A stretch of DNA of 11,334 bases from Actinomycetota bacterium. GTDB lineage: Bacteria; Actinomycetota; Thermoleophilia; Gaiellales; Gaiellaceae. Position 1 is the stretch's first letter. Each line of letters opens with the position of its first letter. A program made the position numbers and the translations under genes. Shown piece after piece: positions 1 to 5,676 of this stretch. The notes under the pieces were generated by a model. That model had not been told where the DNA came from. It saw only the letters and a program-made list of their open reading frames with translations, and searched no databases. The DNA is taken from the NCBI GenBank assembly GCA_005885565.1, contig VAXK01000075.1:1-11334 (forward strand). The letters are read 5' to 3'.

Positions 1-22
1 GAGCGGCTCAGAAAAGCCGCTC
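1..22 (-). terminator. Hairpin spanning the stop codon of the RemA-like gene, possible terminator
   Basis: Bases 1-8 and 15-22 are perfect 8-base inverted copies around a 6-base loop. Read on the minus strand, the first arm is the codons for Glu-Arg and part of Leu, and the TGA stop lies at the loop/second-arm junction. The position at the 3' end of the gene fits a terminator or a 3'-end stabilising hairpin. The bases where a U-tract would lie fall outside the window, so the terminator call cannot be finished here. Confidence 0.4.
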
Positions 23-364
23 CCCCTCGTCCCCGCCTGTAGTCGACTCGAGCAGGCGCCGCGCCCGGCGGTTCAGGTCGCCGAGGTCGAGTCGGCCCTG
101 CTCGGAGCCTTCGACGATCCGGCGCGCGAGCGCGACCGCGTCCTCGACGACCGCGACGTTCGCGGCCGCGGACTGGCCCATGTCGGCGAGGATCGTCCGC
201 TCCGTGCGCGAGGCGACGATGGGATCGGGGACGCCCTCGATCCAGACGCGCGTCCGGCTGCCGCCGCCTCGGTTGTCGCCACGGATCGGCTCGAGCGCGT
301 AGATGCGGTCGGCGCGCGCGTACTTGCCGAACCCCAGGAAGACCATGCGCTGAGCGTCCGTCAC
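8..364 (-). CDS. RemA/DUF370-like small protein
   Basis: The product is 118 aa from a GTG start. The N-terminal half carries a GFGKYARADRIYAL stretch followed by an Arg-rich linker and RTRVWIEG, then PIVASRTERTILADMG. This order resembles RemA/DUF370 proteins, small DNA-binding regulators of matrix genes in Bacillus, where GFGN, an AxRI segment, RTR and a late I/L-rich strand occur in the same order. The resemblance is remembered, not computed. The C-terminal 45 residues are charged and predicted helical (ALARRIVEG, LNRRARRLLE) and extend beyond the usual RemA length. An ATG at 346 gives MVFLGFG, which fits the usual RemA N-terminus better than the GTG at 364. Neither start has a clear Shine-Dalgarno, but a GATAAT lies 6 nt before the GTG, compatible with leaderless translation. 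Role is inferred only: possible transcription regulator. Confidence 0.6.
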   Translation of the reverse strand: MTDAQRMVFLGFGKYARADRIYALEPIRGDNRGGGSRTRVWIEGVPDPIVASRTERTILADMGQSAAANVAVVEDAVALARRIVEGSEQGRLDLGDLNRRARRLLESTTGGDEGERLF

Positions 365-370
365 AGACGG

Positions 371-410
371 ATTATCGCCTACCGGCGGCGATCCCTAGGG
401 CGAGGGATCG
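371..410 (-). promoter_or_regulatory. Possible promoter -10 with 22-bp palindrome upstream of the RemA-like gene
   Basis: On the minus strand GATAAT occupies 376-371, 6 nt before the GTG at 364, as expected for a leaderless promoter. Further upstream, CGATCCCT (389-396) and AGGGATCG (403-410) form a perfect inverted repeat with a 6-bp spacer. It sits across where the -35 would be, and no TTGACA-like box is visible there. A repressor operator is a reasonable reading, as is a simple hairpin. No binding protein is identified. Confidence 0.3.
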
Positions 411-459
411 GGGTCCGAAGTACCTACGCCGATGCCTCCCTACGCGAATCGCTCGACGG

Positions 460-549
460 GTCGGTCACGCCGTTGCGGCACTCCCTTCCTCGGGGGAGTC
501 GGCGACGGGGGGCTCGCAGGCCGACACGGCGGGAAACCGACGAGGAGGT
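460..549 (+). promoter_or_regulatory. Structured 5' leader of the pilin gene, riboswitch-like multi-helix junction
   Basis: The pieces nest: a closing stem GTCGGT (460-465) with ACCGAC (536-541); hairpin 469-479 (GCCG/CGGC, loop TTG); directly adjoining hairpin 480-499 (ACTCCC/GGGAGT); directly adjoining helix 500-503/520-523 (CGGC/GCCG, extendable to GTCGGC/GCCGAC at the expense of the previous hairpin); then an unpaired ACACGGCGGGAA stretch. The closing stem ends one base before the Shine-Dalgarno GAGGAGGT (542-549). An upstream CCTCC (435-439) could instead pair with that Shine-Dalgarno, giving an obvious on/off alternative. I do not see the consensus of c-di-GMP-I, ZTP, TPP, SAM or cobalamin riboswitches. 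In this GC-rich DNA some pairing is expected by chance, but nested abutting helices ending at the ribosome site are less so. Confidence 0.45.
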
Positions 550-555
550 ACGTCA

Positions 556-738
556 ATGACCTTCGATCAGTGGCTCGAACTCGTGCGGACACACTGGAAG
601 CGCGAGGAGGGCCAGACGATGGCCGAGTACGGCGTCGTCCTGGCAGTGATCACGATCGGTGCCGTGGCGGTCTTCACCGCGCTCTCCGGCGGCATCAGCG
701 GCGCGCTCAACCGCGTCATCGGCCTGCTCCCTACCTAG
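556..738 (+). CDS. Flp-type (type IVb) pilin precursor
   Basis: A 60-aa protein with a short charged leader (residues 1-19), then GQTMAEYGVVLAVITIG, the class III prepilin motif. Cleavage is expected after Gly19, with Glu at +5 and Tyr at +6 of the mature 41-residue pilin. Residues 26-44 form the hydrophobic helix that anchors the subunit in the membrane and packs in the fibre. Family knowledge: such pilins are cleaved by a TadV-like peptidase and assembled by Tad/Rcp machinery for adhesion or surface sensing. No tad gene is in this window, so this is an orphan pilin here. The ATG has an excellent Shine-Dalgarno, GAGGAGGT, 6 nt upstream. It is followed at once by a strong terminator, so it is probably monocistronic. 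The structured leader suggests post-transcriptional control. Confidence 0.9.
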   Translation: MTFDQWLELVRTHWKREEGQTMAEYGVVLAVITIGAVAVFTALSGGISGALNRVIGLLPT

Positions 739-762
739 GGCGAGAGAAGAAACCTCGAGACG

Positions 763-796
763 GACGCGCGGGCCCGGCCCGCGCGTCGTCGTTTTT
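763..796 (+). terminator. Intrinsic terminator of the pilin gene
   Basis: Bases 763-774 and 776-787 are perfect 12-base inverted copies with only one base between them, so the real loop opens a few central pairs. The very GC-rich stem is followed, after four bases, by five Ts (792-796). It begins 24 bases after the pilin stop codon and 12 bases before the -35 of the next gene, insulating the two units. Confidence 0.85.
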
Positions 797-808
797 GCAG
801 CCAGAGGT

Positions 809-836
809 TTGACTCTTGTTGCACTGCGGGGATAAC
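809..836 (+). promoter_or_regulatory. Sigma70-type promoter of the secreted HEHNE protein gene
   Basis: TTGACT (809-814) and GATAAC (831-836) are separated by 16 bp, close to the housekeeping consensus. Predicted transcription start is near 843, giving a short leader of about 30 nt before the ATG at 874. That leader contains a purine-rich ribosome site, AAGGGGG, ending 7-8 nt upstream of the ATG. Confidence 0.65.
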
Positions 837-873
837 GGCTGGTCCAGTCGTTCTCCCTGAAGGGGGTCGGTAC

Positions 874-1824
874 ATGCGCAAGCTCGTCGTGCTCCTCGTC
901 CTCGGGTGCGCTTTCGTGGCGTCCGGCGGCGCCGCCCAGGCGAAGGGGCCGAACCCTCCGGGTCTCGAGAAGATCCTCGGCACCGTCCTGCCCAATCCGC
1001 ACGCGGCCGCGGCCGTCAGCGGCCTAGGGAACCTCAGCTACCACGGGGGCCCGGTCATGCTGACGAACAAGACCTACGCGATCTACTGGAAGCCGTCCGG
1101 CTTCTCGGTCAGCTCGCGCTACATCTCGCTCAACAACCAGTTCCTGGCCGACGTTGCGGCGGCGAGCGGCCAGACGAGCAACGTCTACTGGAGCGACACG
1201 CAGTACTACCAGGGGTCGGGCACGCACATCAGCTACAGCTCGACCTTCGGCGGCTCGTACACGGACACGGACCCGTTTCCGGGGAGCGGGTGCAGCGACG
1301 GCGTCTCGCAGACCACCGTTTGCCTGACGGATGCCCAGCTGCAGGCCGAGGTGGCGAAGGTGAAGTCCCGGCTGGGGTGGGTCTCGAATCCCTCCACCGC
1401 GTTCTTCCTCTTCACGCCGAAGAACGTCGGCAGCTGCGCCGGCTCGCAGTGCGCGTTCAGCTACTTCTGCGCGTACCACAGCTGGTACGGCTCGGGATCG
1501 ACGGTGACGCTGTACGCGAACCAGCCGTACACGATGACGGTGCCGTCCGCCTGCGACTCGGGCCAGCATCCGAACGGTGACGACGCGGACCCGACGATCA
1601 ACGTCGTGAGCCACGAGCACAACGAGGCGATCACCGACGAGCAGGGCAACGCCTGGTACGACCGCGTGGGCTACGAGAACGGCGACAAGTGCGCGTGGGA
1701 CTTCGGCACGCCGCTCGGCTCGACGGCCTACGGGCAGTACAACCAGGTCATCAACGGTCACACCTACTACCTCCAGCGCGAGTACTCGAACGCGACCTCG
1801 CGCTGCGTCCTGACCGGGACGTAG
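874..1824 (+). CDS. Secreted EXORDIUM/phosphate-induced-like protein with HEHNE motif
   Basis: A 316-aa exported protein. Residues 1-23 are a signal peptide (MRK, hydrophobic core, AQA cleavage site before Lys24). The mature part starts with a low-complexity segment, then YHGGPVMLTNKTYAIYWKPSG (split here: YHGGPVMLTN, KTYAIYWKPSG), the opening found in bacterial relatives of plant EXORDIUM/PHI-1 proteins. Near the C-terminus VVSHEHNEAITD (His247, Glu248, Glu251) precedes AWYD and ENGDKCAWDFG (Glu268, Asp271). In relatives I recall, the equivalent is SHELAEAVTD. The HE-xx-E pattern could bind a metal as in some proteases, but no activity is proven. The mature part has eight cysteines, an even number that fits disulphides outside the cell. 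It is rich in Tyr, Ser, Thr and Gly, like an extracellular beta-sheet protein. It has its own promoter and an end hairpin, so it is a single-gene unit. The family match is from memory. Confidence 0.75.
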   Translation: MRKLVVLLVLGCAFVASGGAAQAKGPNPPGLEKILGTVLPNPHAAAAVSGLGNLSYHGGPVMLTNKTYAIYWKPSGFSVSSRYISLNNQFLADVAAASGQTSNVYWSDTQYYQGSGTHISYSSTFGGSYTDTDPFPGSGCSDGVSQTTVCLTDAQLQAEVAKVKSRLGWVSNPSTAFFLFTPKNVGSCAGSQCAFSYFCAYHSWYGSGSTVTLYANQPYTMTVPSACDSGQHPNGDDADPTINVVSHEHNEAITDEQGNAWYDRVGYENGDKCAWDFGTPLGSTAYGQYNQVINGHTYYLQREYSNATSRCVLTGT

Positions 1825-1837
1825 CGGCGAGAACGCG

Positions 1838-1870
1838 GAGGCGCGGCGCGTCCAGGGCGCGCCGCGCCTC
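1838..1870 (+). terminator. GC-rich hairpin terminator without T-tract
   Basis: A perfect 13-bp inverted repeat (1838-1850 with 1858-1870) closes a 7-base loop, 14 bases after the stop codon of the secreted protein gene. No run of Ts follows, a form common in high-GC actinobacteria. It probably separates that gene from the carbonic anhydrase gene. Confidence 0.6.
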
Positions 1871-1934
1871 GCCCGCGCGGCTTACTTCAAAAGAGATAGC
1901 GTTACACGCCTCTCCCCGAGCAAAGGAGGCGCCG

Positions 1935-2432
1935 ATGTCCGCTCGCGACCAGCTTCTCGCCGCCAACGAGACCTATGCGTCCGGGTTCGCGAAGGGCGAC
2001 CTGCCGATGCCGCCGGGCCGGCGGTTCGCCGTCGTCACGTGCATGGACGCGCGGCTCGACCCCGCGAAGTTCCTCGGGCTCCAGGAAGGCGACGCGCACG
2101 TGATCCGGAATGCGGGCGGCCTCGTGACCGACGACGCGCTGCGCTCGCTCGTCATCTCGCACTGGCTCCTCGGCACGCAGGAAGCGTTCGTGATCGCGCA
2201 TGGCGACTGCGGGATGCTGACCTTCACGAACGACGACCTGCGCCGGAAGCTCTCCGACGAAGCGGACGCCGACGCCTCGGGCATCGACTTCCATCCCTTC
2301 TCCGATCTCGACGAGAGCGTGCGGGCGAGCCTGCGCAAGATCGCCGAGTCTCCGCTCCTCCCGGACTCGTTCGCGGCGACCGGCTACGTCTACGACGTGA
2401 CGAGCGGGCGGTTGCGCGAGGTCGCGGCCTAG
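1935..2432 (+). CDS. Beta-class carbonic anhydrase, short Rv1284-like type
   Basis: A 165-aa zinc enzyme interconverting CO2 and bicarbonate in the cytoplasm. The zinc site is complete: Cys36 in CMDAR (with Asp38 and Arg40 as the conserved gating dyad), then His89 and Cys92 in HGDCGML. The remaining landmarks, HVIRNAGG (55-62), VTDDALRSL (64-72) and LLGTQE (78-83), follow the same order as in Mycobacterium tuberculosis Rv1284. That protein also has about 163 residues and the shared ASGF...LPMPP N-terminus. It is shorter than the roughly 220-residue E. coli Can. The ATG is preceded by AAAGGAGG 5 nt away; the same frame is open further upstream into the previous gene, but that part is coded by another frame. 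The stop TAG overlaps the stop of the convergent DegT-type gene in a shared CTAG. No clear promoter is seen in 1871-1921. Confidence 0.93.
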   Translation: MSARDQLLAANETYASGFAKGDLPMPPGRRFAVVTCMDARLDPAKFLGLQEGDAHVIRNAGGLVTDDALRSLVISHWLLGTQEAFVIAHGDCGMLTFTNDDLRRKLSDEADADASGIDFHPFSDLDESVRASLRKIAESPLLPDSFAATGYVYDVTSGRLREVAA

Positions 2433-3559
2433 GAGCCGATTGCCGTGCGGAGCGCCTCGATCACGCGCTCCTGGTCTTCGGTGTCGAGCCCGGTCGCGAA
2501 CGGCAGGGCCAGCGTGTGCCGGCTCGTCTCCTCCGCGATCGGGCACGGGCCCTCGCCGAAGCCGTAGCGCTCCCGCATGTACGGCTGGAGATGGATGCAC
2601 GGGACGTACTCGGCCGTCGCGACGCCCTGGTCGCGGAGCTCGGCCATCACCCGGTCGCGGTCGAGCTCGGGCGCGAGCTTTACGACGTAGACGAACCACG
2701 ACCGCCGGTGGTCGGCGTCGTCGGCGAGCGGCACCTCCACGCCCTCGACGGACGCGAGCGCCTCGGAGTAGCGGGCGGCGACCTCGCCTCGGCGGCGCAG
2801 GATCTCGTCGAGCTTCTCGAGCTGCGCGATCCCGATCGCCGCCTGGATGTCGGTCCAGCGGTAGTTGAAGCCGAGCTGCACGTGGTGGAACCAGCCGCCA
2901 CCTTCGTAGGCGCGGCCCTGGTTCCGGAGGCTCCGGAGCTGCCGCCACTCCTCCTCCGAGTGGGTCGTGACGACGCCGCCCTCGCCGGTCGCGATCTGCT
3001 TGTTCGGGTAGAAGGCGAACACCGCGGACGGCCCGTGCGAGCCGACGGAGGCACCGCGGTACTCGGCCCCGAGCGCCTCGCACGCATCGTCGATCAGCGC
3101 GAGGCCGTGCCGGTCGGCGATGGCGCGCAGCTCCTCGAGCTCGCACGGATAGCCGAAGATGTCGACCGCGACGATGCCCCGCGTCCGCTCGGTGATCGCC
3201 GCCTCGACCGCCGCCGGGTCGAGGTTGAACGTGCGCGGGTCGACGTCGGCGAAGACGGGCGTCGCCCCCTCGAACATGAAGCAGTTCGCGCTCGAGGCGA
3301 ACGAGAACGGCGACGTGACGACCTCGTCGCCGGGGCCGAAGCCCGCGAGGTGGCAGAGGAGATGGAGGCCCGCCGTCCCGCTCGACACGGCGGCGGCGTA
3401 CGGCGCTCCCACGCGCTCGGCGAGGAGCTCCTCGAAGCTGTCGATCGTCGGGCCGAGCGAGAGCCGCCCGGAGCGGAGCACCTCGAGCACGAGCTCCTCC
3501 TCGCGCTCGTCGAGGTACGGGAACGAAAGCGGGATCTCCCGCGTGGGGACGGGCTTCAC
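2429..3559 (-). CDS. DegT/DnrJ/EryC1/StrS-family PLP aminotransferase
   Basis: A 376-aa fold-type I PLP enzyme of the family that makes amino sugars from keto-sugar nucleotides. Landmarks in order: SSGTAGLHL (59-67, phosphate and substrate loop), DEVVTSPFSF (78-87), DIFGYP (133-138), DDACEALGAEY (157-167, with the ring-stacking Asp), FYPNKQ (183-188) with Lys187 as the Schiff-base lysine, TGEGG (191-195), NYRWTDIQAAIG and the late HLQPYMRERYGF. Length is normal. The GTG start at 3559 overlaps the stop of ilvE as GTGA, so translation is probably coupled to ilvE; I see no other credible start. The exact sugar or other substrate cannot be told: no sugar nucleotide enzymes are nearby, and some relatives are dehydratases or pseudo-enzymes, though here the lysine is present. 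Its partner IlvE makes a link to amino-acid metabolism possible but unproven. Confidence 0.88.
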   Translation of the reverse strand: MKPVPTREIPLSFPYLDEREEELVLEVLRSGRLSLGPTIDSFEELLAERVGAPYAAAVSSGTAGLHLLCHLAGFGPGDEVVTSPFSFASSANCFMFEGATPVFADVDPRTFNLDPAAVEAAITERTRGIVAVDIFGYPCELEELRAIADRHGLALIDDACEALGAEYRGASVGSHGPSAVFAFYPNKQIATGEGGVVTTHSEEEWRQLRSLRNQGRAYEGGGWFHHVQLGFNYRWTDIQAAIGIAQLEKLDEILRRRGEVAARYSEALASVEGVEVPLADDADHRRSWFVYVVKLAPELDRDRVMAELRDQGVATAEYVPCIHLQPYMRERYGFGEGPCPIAEETSRHTLALPFATGLDTEDQERVIEALRTAIGS

Positions 3560-4491
3560 GCTTCGGCGGGCGTCTGCACGGGGTCCGGCGCGTACTCGAG
3601 CCACTGCGCCCAGCGCTCGCTGCGTCCGCGCGCCGTGTCGAGGTAGGCCTCCTGGATCTCGAGCGTGATCGGGCCGACGCCGATCTCGACGTCGTCGATC
3701 GAGCGGAGCGGCGTCACCTCCGCCGCCGTCCCCGTCATGAAGACCTCGTCGGCGACGAAGAGGTCGGACCGGATGAGGTTCTTCTCGATCACCGTGTAGC
3801 CGAGGTCCTGCGCGATCTGGATCACCGTGTCGCGGGTGATCCCGGGCAGGATCGAGGCCGAGAGGTCGGGCGTGAAGATCCGGCCGCCCTGCACGACGAA
3901 GACGTTCTCGCCCGAGCCGTCCGCGAGGTACCCGTCCGCGGTGAGCAGGATCGCCTCGTCGTAGCCGGCGCGGTTCGCCTCGGTGACGGCGAGCATCGAG
4001 TTGACGTAGACGCCCGTCGCCTTCGCGGCGTGCGGGATCACGTTCGGCCCGACGCGCTGCCAGCTCGAGATTTTCGCGCGGATGCCCGCCTTCAGCCCCT
4101 CCTCGCCGAGGTAGGCGCCCCACGGCCAGCTCATGATCACGACGTCGATGGGATTCCCGGTCGCCGCGACGCCGAGCTCGCCGTAGCCGTAGAAGGCGAT
4201 CGGCCGCAGGTAGCACTCCGGCAGCCCGTTCACGGAAATCAGCTCGAAGCAGGCGGAGCGAAGCTCCTCGATCGTGTACGGGAGGTCCATGTAGAGGAGG
4301 CGGGCCGAGTTCTCGAGCCGCTTCAGGTGGTCGCTGAGCCGGAAGACGGAGGTGCCCTTCGCGGTCGCGTAGGCGCGGATTCCCTCGAAGATCCCCGAGC
4401 CGTAGTGCAGGCCGTGCGCGCCGACGTGGATTCGGGCGTCGGCCCAGTCGACGAGCTCACCGTTCATCCAGATCTTGTCGGTCTCCTGCAT
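3556..4491 (-). CDS. ilvE: Branched-chain amino acid aminotransferase (class IV)
   Basis: A 311-aa PLP enzyme catalysing the last step of Leu, Ile and Val synthesis: transfer of the glutamate amino group to the branched-chain 2-keto acids, reversible. It shows IWMNGELVDWADARIHV at the N-terminus, HYGSGIFEGIRAY (29-41), RLSDHLKRLENSA (51-63), the PLP-binding Lys157 in HAAKATGVYVN, Glu195 in DGSGENVF, and FMTGTAAEVTPL with the phosphate-binding TGTA. Length matches E. coli IlvE (309). The ATG has AAGGAG 6 nt upstream. It lies 33 bp after the YbaK-type gene without a visible terminator, and its TGA overlaps the GTG of the DegT-type gene, so the three look like one operon. The D-amino-acid and aminodeoxychorismate lyase relatives are less likely because of the length and the EGIRAY and substrate-loop matches. 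Confidence 0.94.
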   Translation of the reverse strand: MQETDKIWMNGELVDWADARIHVGAHGLHYGSGIFEGIRAYATAKGTSVFRLSDHLKRLENSARLLYMDLPYTIEELRSACFELISVNGLPECYLRPIAFYGYGELGVAATGNPIDVVIMSWPWGAYLGEEGLKAGIRAKISSWQRVGPNVIPHAAKATGVYVNSMLAVTEANRAGYDEAILLTADGYLADGSGENVFVVQGGRIFTPDLSASILPGITRDTVIQIAQDLGYTVIEKNLIRSDLFVADEVFMTGTAAEVTPLRSIDDVEIGVGPITLEIQEAYLDTARGRSERWAQWLEYAPDPVQTPAEA

Positions 4492-4524
4492 CTCTCGCTC
4501 CTTCCGGCCGGCGACTGACGGATT

Positions 4525-5043
4525 TTACCCGGGGCGGGCGTCGGAAACGCCCCCCGGTTCGGGGAGCCGCTCGACGAGATCGCCCGCCCGAGCGTGTGTC
4601 AGGCGGACGAGCTCGGCGGGCGCGAGGGCCGCGAGATGGCTCGGGGAGCCGGCTCCGACCCACACCTTGTCCTGGGTCAGGAGCATCTGGTCGATGAACG
4701 TGGCCGCGACGCCGGGGAGCGGGAAGGGGGCGACGGCGCCGGGCTCGAAGCCCGTCGCCTCGACGACCTGCGCGGGTCTCGCGACCTTCGCCCGCGCGGC
4801 TTCGGCCGCGCTCGCGACCTTCCCGGCGTCGGCGCGCCGATCTCCCGGGGTCAGCGCGACGACGAAGCGGTCGCCGCAGTCGAAGACGACCGCCTTCGCG
4901 ATCTGCGCCAGCTCGCAGCCGGCGGCCCGGGCGGCGTCGACGGCGGTCGGGGTGGCGACGGCGAACTCCTCGATCCGGGCCTCGGCGCCGGAGTCGCGCA
5001 GGAAGGACGCGACGCGCTCGACGGGCTCCGGCCAGGGCGGCAC
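4525..5043 (-). CDS. YbaK/EbsC-family aminoacyl-tRNA deacylase
   Basis: A 172-aa single-domain protein. Family members hydrolyse wrongly charged tRNAs in trans, for example Cys-tRNA(Pro) or Ala-tRNA(Pro). Visible family marks are the N-terminal helix VERVASFLRDSG, IAKAVVFDCGDRFVVALTPGDRR (split: IAKAVVFDCGD, RFVVALTPGDRR) with the family Lys in the first strand, the KVASAAEAARAKVARPAQVVEATGFEPGAVAPF region (key part EATGFEPGAV, with the GxxPG-type loop), and a C-terminal helix. The GTG start is the first possible one: an in-frame TGA lies 36 nt upstream. There is no Shine-Dalgarno, but TACGAT lies 6 nt upstream, suggesting a leaderless message. It is probably the first gene of an operon with ilvE and the DegT-type gene. 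Which aminoacyl-tRNA it edits cannot be told. Confidence 0.86.
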   Translation of the reverse strand: MPPWPEPVERVASFLRDSGAEARIEEFAVATPTAVDAARAAGCELAQIAKAVVFDCGDRFVVALTPGDRRADAGKVASAAEAARAKVARPAQVVEATGFEPGAVAPFPLPGVAATFIDQMLLTQDKVWVGAGSPSHLAALAPAELVRLTHARAGDLVERLPEPGGVSDARPG

Positions 5044-5049
5044 GTCGCG

Positions 5050-5055
5050 ATCGTA
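5050..5055 (-). promoter_or_regulatory. Possible -10 for a leaderless YbaK-type message
   Basis: TACGAT fits the actinobacterial TANNNT -10 pattern and ends 6 nt before the GTG start at 5043, so transcription would start at or next to the start codon. No convincing -35 lies 16-18 bp upstream. The call rests on position and on the lack of a ribosome site. Confidence 0.35.
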
Positions 5056-5118
5056 GGCGAAACCCGGCGCGCGACTTCAGCGTTTTCGTCTCGGTACGCA
5101 AACGAGTCGGGAGACGAG

Positions 5119-5454
5119 ATGGAGCAGCCCGAAGTCCGGATCGCCCGGACCGAGTCGCTCTTCCGCAACGTGAACGAGCGGATCGCGGAGAGCGCGCAGC
5201 GGACCGAGTCCGAGGACGCCGCGTTCGTGTGCGAGTGCGCCGACCCGGGCTGCACGGATCAGGTCGAGGCGCCGCTCGACGTCTACGAGGACGTGCGCTC
5301 GGACGGGACGCAGTTCCTCCTCGTGCCCGGCCACGAGGACGAGCGGATCGAGCGGGTGGTGCGGGAGCGGCGCCGCTACAACATCGTCCGCAAGGTGAAC
5401 CGCATCGTGGCGGCGCAGGTGCGCAGGCTCAACCCCCGCGCCGGAACGACGTAG
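5119..5454 (+). CDS. Conserved hypothetical protein with CxCxxxxC motif
   Basis: A 111-aa soluble protein. The N-terminal helix (ARTESLFRNVNERIAE) is followed by FVCECADPGCTDQVEAPLDVYEDVR (key part CECADPGC), then FLLVPGHEDERIERVV and a basic C-terminal helix (RRRYNIVRKVNR, QVRRLNPR). I recall this layout from many small actinobacterial proteins of unknown function: helix, CEC-D-xC, acidic strand, PGHE with Glu/Asp, variable tail. Three cysteines plus the His of PGHE could bind a zinc ion; that is inference. The start is an ATG with GGGAGA 4 nt upstream; no other start codon was seen just upstream in frame. It is divergent from the YbaK-type gene and convergent with serA. An inverted repeat (TCGTCTC 5086-5092, GAGACGA 5111-5117) could fold over its ribosome site. 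Confidence 0.7.
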   Translation: MEQPEVRIARTESLFRNVNERIAESAQRTESEDAAFVCECADPGCTDQVEAPLDVYEDVRSDGTQFLLVPGHEDERIERVVRERRRYNIVRKVNRIVAAQVRRLNPRAGTT

Positions 5455-5501
5455 CGCGGGACGCGGGCGGCGCGCTGCCGCGACCGTTCCGTTGCGGTTC
5501 G

Positions 5502-5540
5502 GTCACACCCGCGTGACGGTGGCTGCCACCCGGACGCGTC
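5502..5540 (+). repeat. Intergenic 39-bp repeat, copy 1
   Basis: The unit is GTCAC-N6-GTGACG then GTGGC-T-GCCAC and a GGAC-N-CGTC tail, so it contains two nested inverted repeats. By eye 32 of 39 bases match copy 2, and 25 of the last 28. It lies between the 3' ends of the CxC-motif gene and serA. Confidence 0.75.
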
Positions 5541-5601
5541 CCGCGCGGCCGGGGGCGAAAAGGCCCAACCACGCCGCCGGTGCGTCTTACGTGACGGTTG
5601 C

Positions 5602-5640
5602 GTCACGCCGCAGTGACGGTGGCTGCCACGGGGACACGTC
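5602..5640 (+). repeat. Intergenic 39-bp repeat, copy 2
   Basis: Same organisation as copy 1, shifted by exactly 100 bp. Just upstream, a further GTGACGGT at 5591 forms GTGACG-GTTG-CGTCAC with the start of this copy. GTGACGGT therefore occurs three times in the same direction (5513, 5591, 5613) within 108 bp. Function is unknown; a protein-binding array, a mobile-repeat remnant or a 3'-end structure are all open. Confidence 0.75.
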
Positions 5641-5676
5641 TCGCCGAGCCGCGGCCGCGAGGGGCAGGTGCGCGCG

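Noticed and set aside
460..541. Assignment of the pilin leader to the c-di-GMP-I (GEMM) class
   Set aside because: The first bases GGTCACGC recall it, but the GACGCAAAGCC core and the GNRA-loop hairpin of that class are not visible.
907..909. Lipoprotein signal (VLGC) in the secreted HEHNE protein
   Set aside because: The cysteine is residue 12, too early for a normal lipoprotein signal, and a proper AQA cleavage site follows at residue 23.
1689..1934. N-terminal extension of the carbonic anhydrase in the same open frame
   Set aside because: This stretch overlaps the secreted protein gene and its terminator, and translates to Arg-rich sequence. The ATG at 1935 has an ideal ribosome site and gives the normal family length.
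2039..3646. Long plus-strand open frame opposite the DegT-type gene
   Set aside because: It is a shadow of the carbonic anhydrase and DegT-type genes, whose own frames show full catalytic motifs.
5502..5640. CRISPR array
   Set aside because: There are only two imperfect repeats separated by 61 bp, no further units, and no cas gene nearby.
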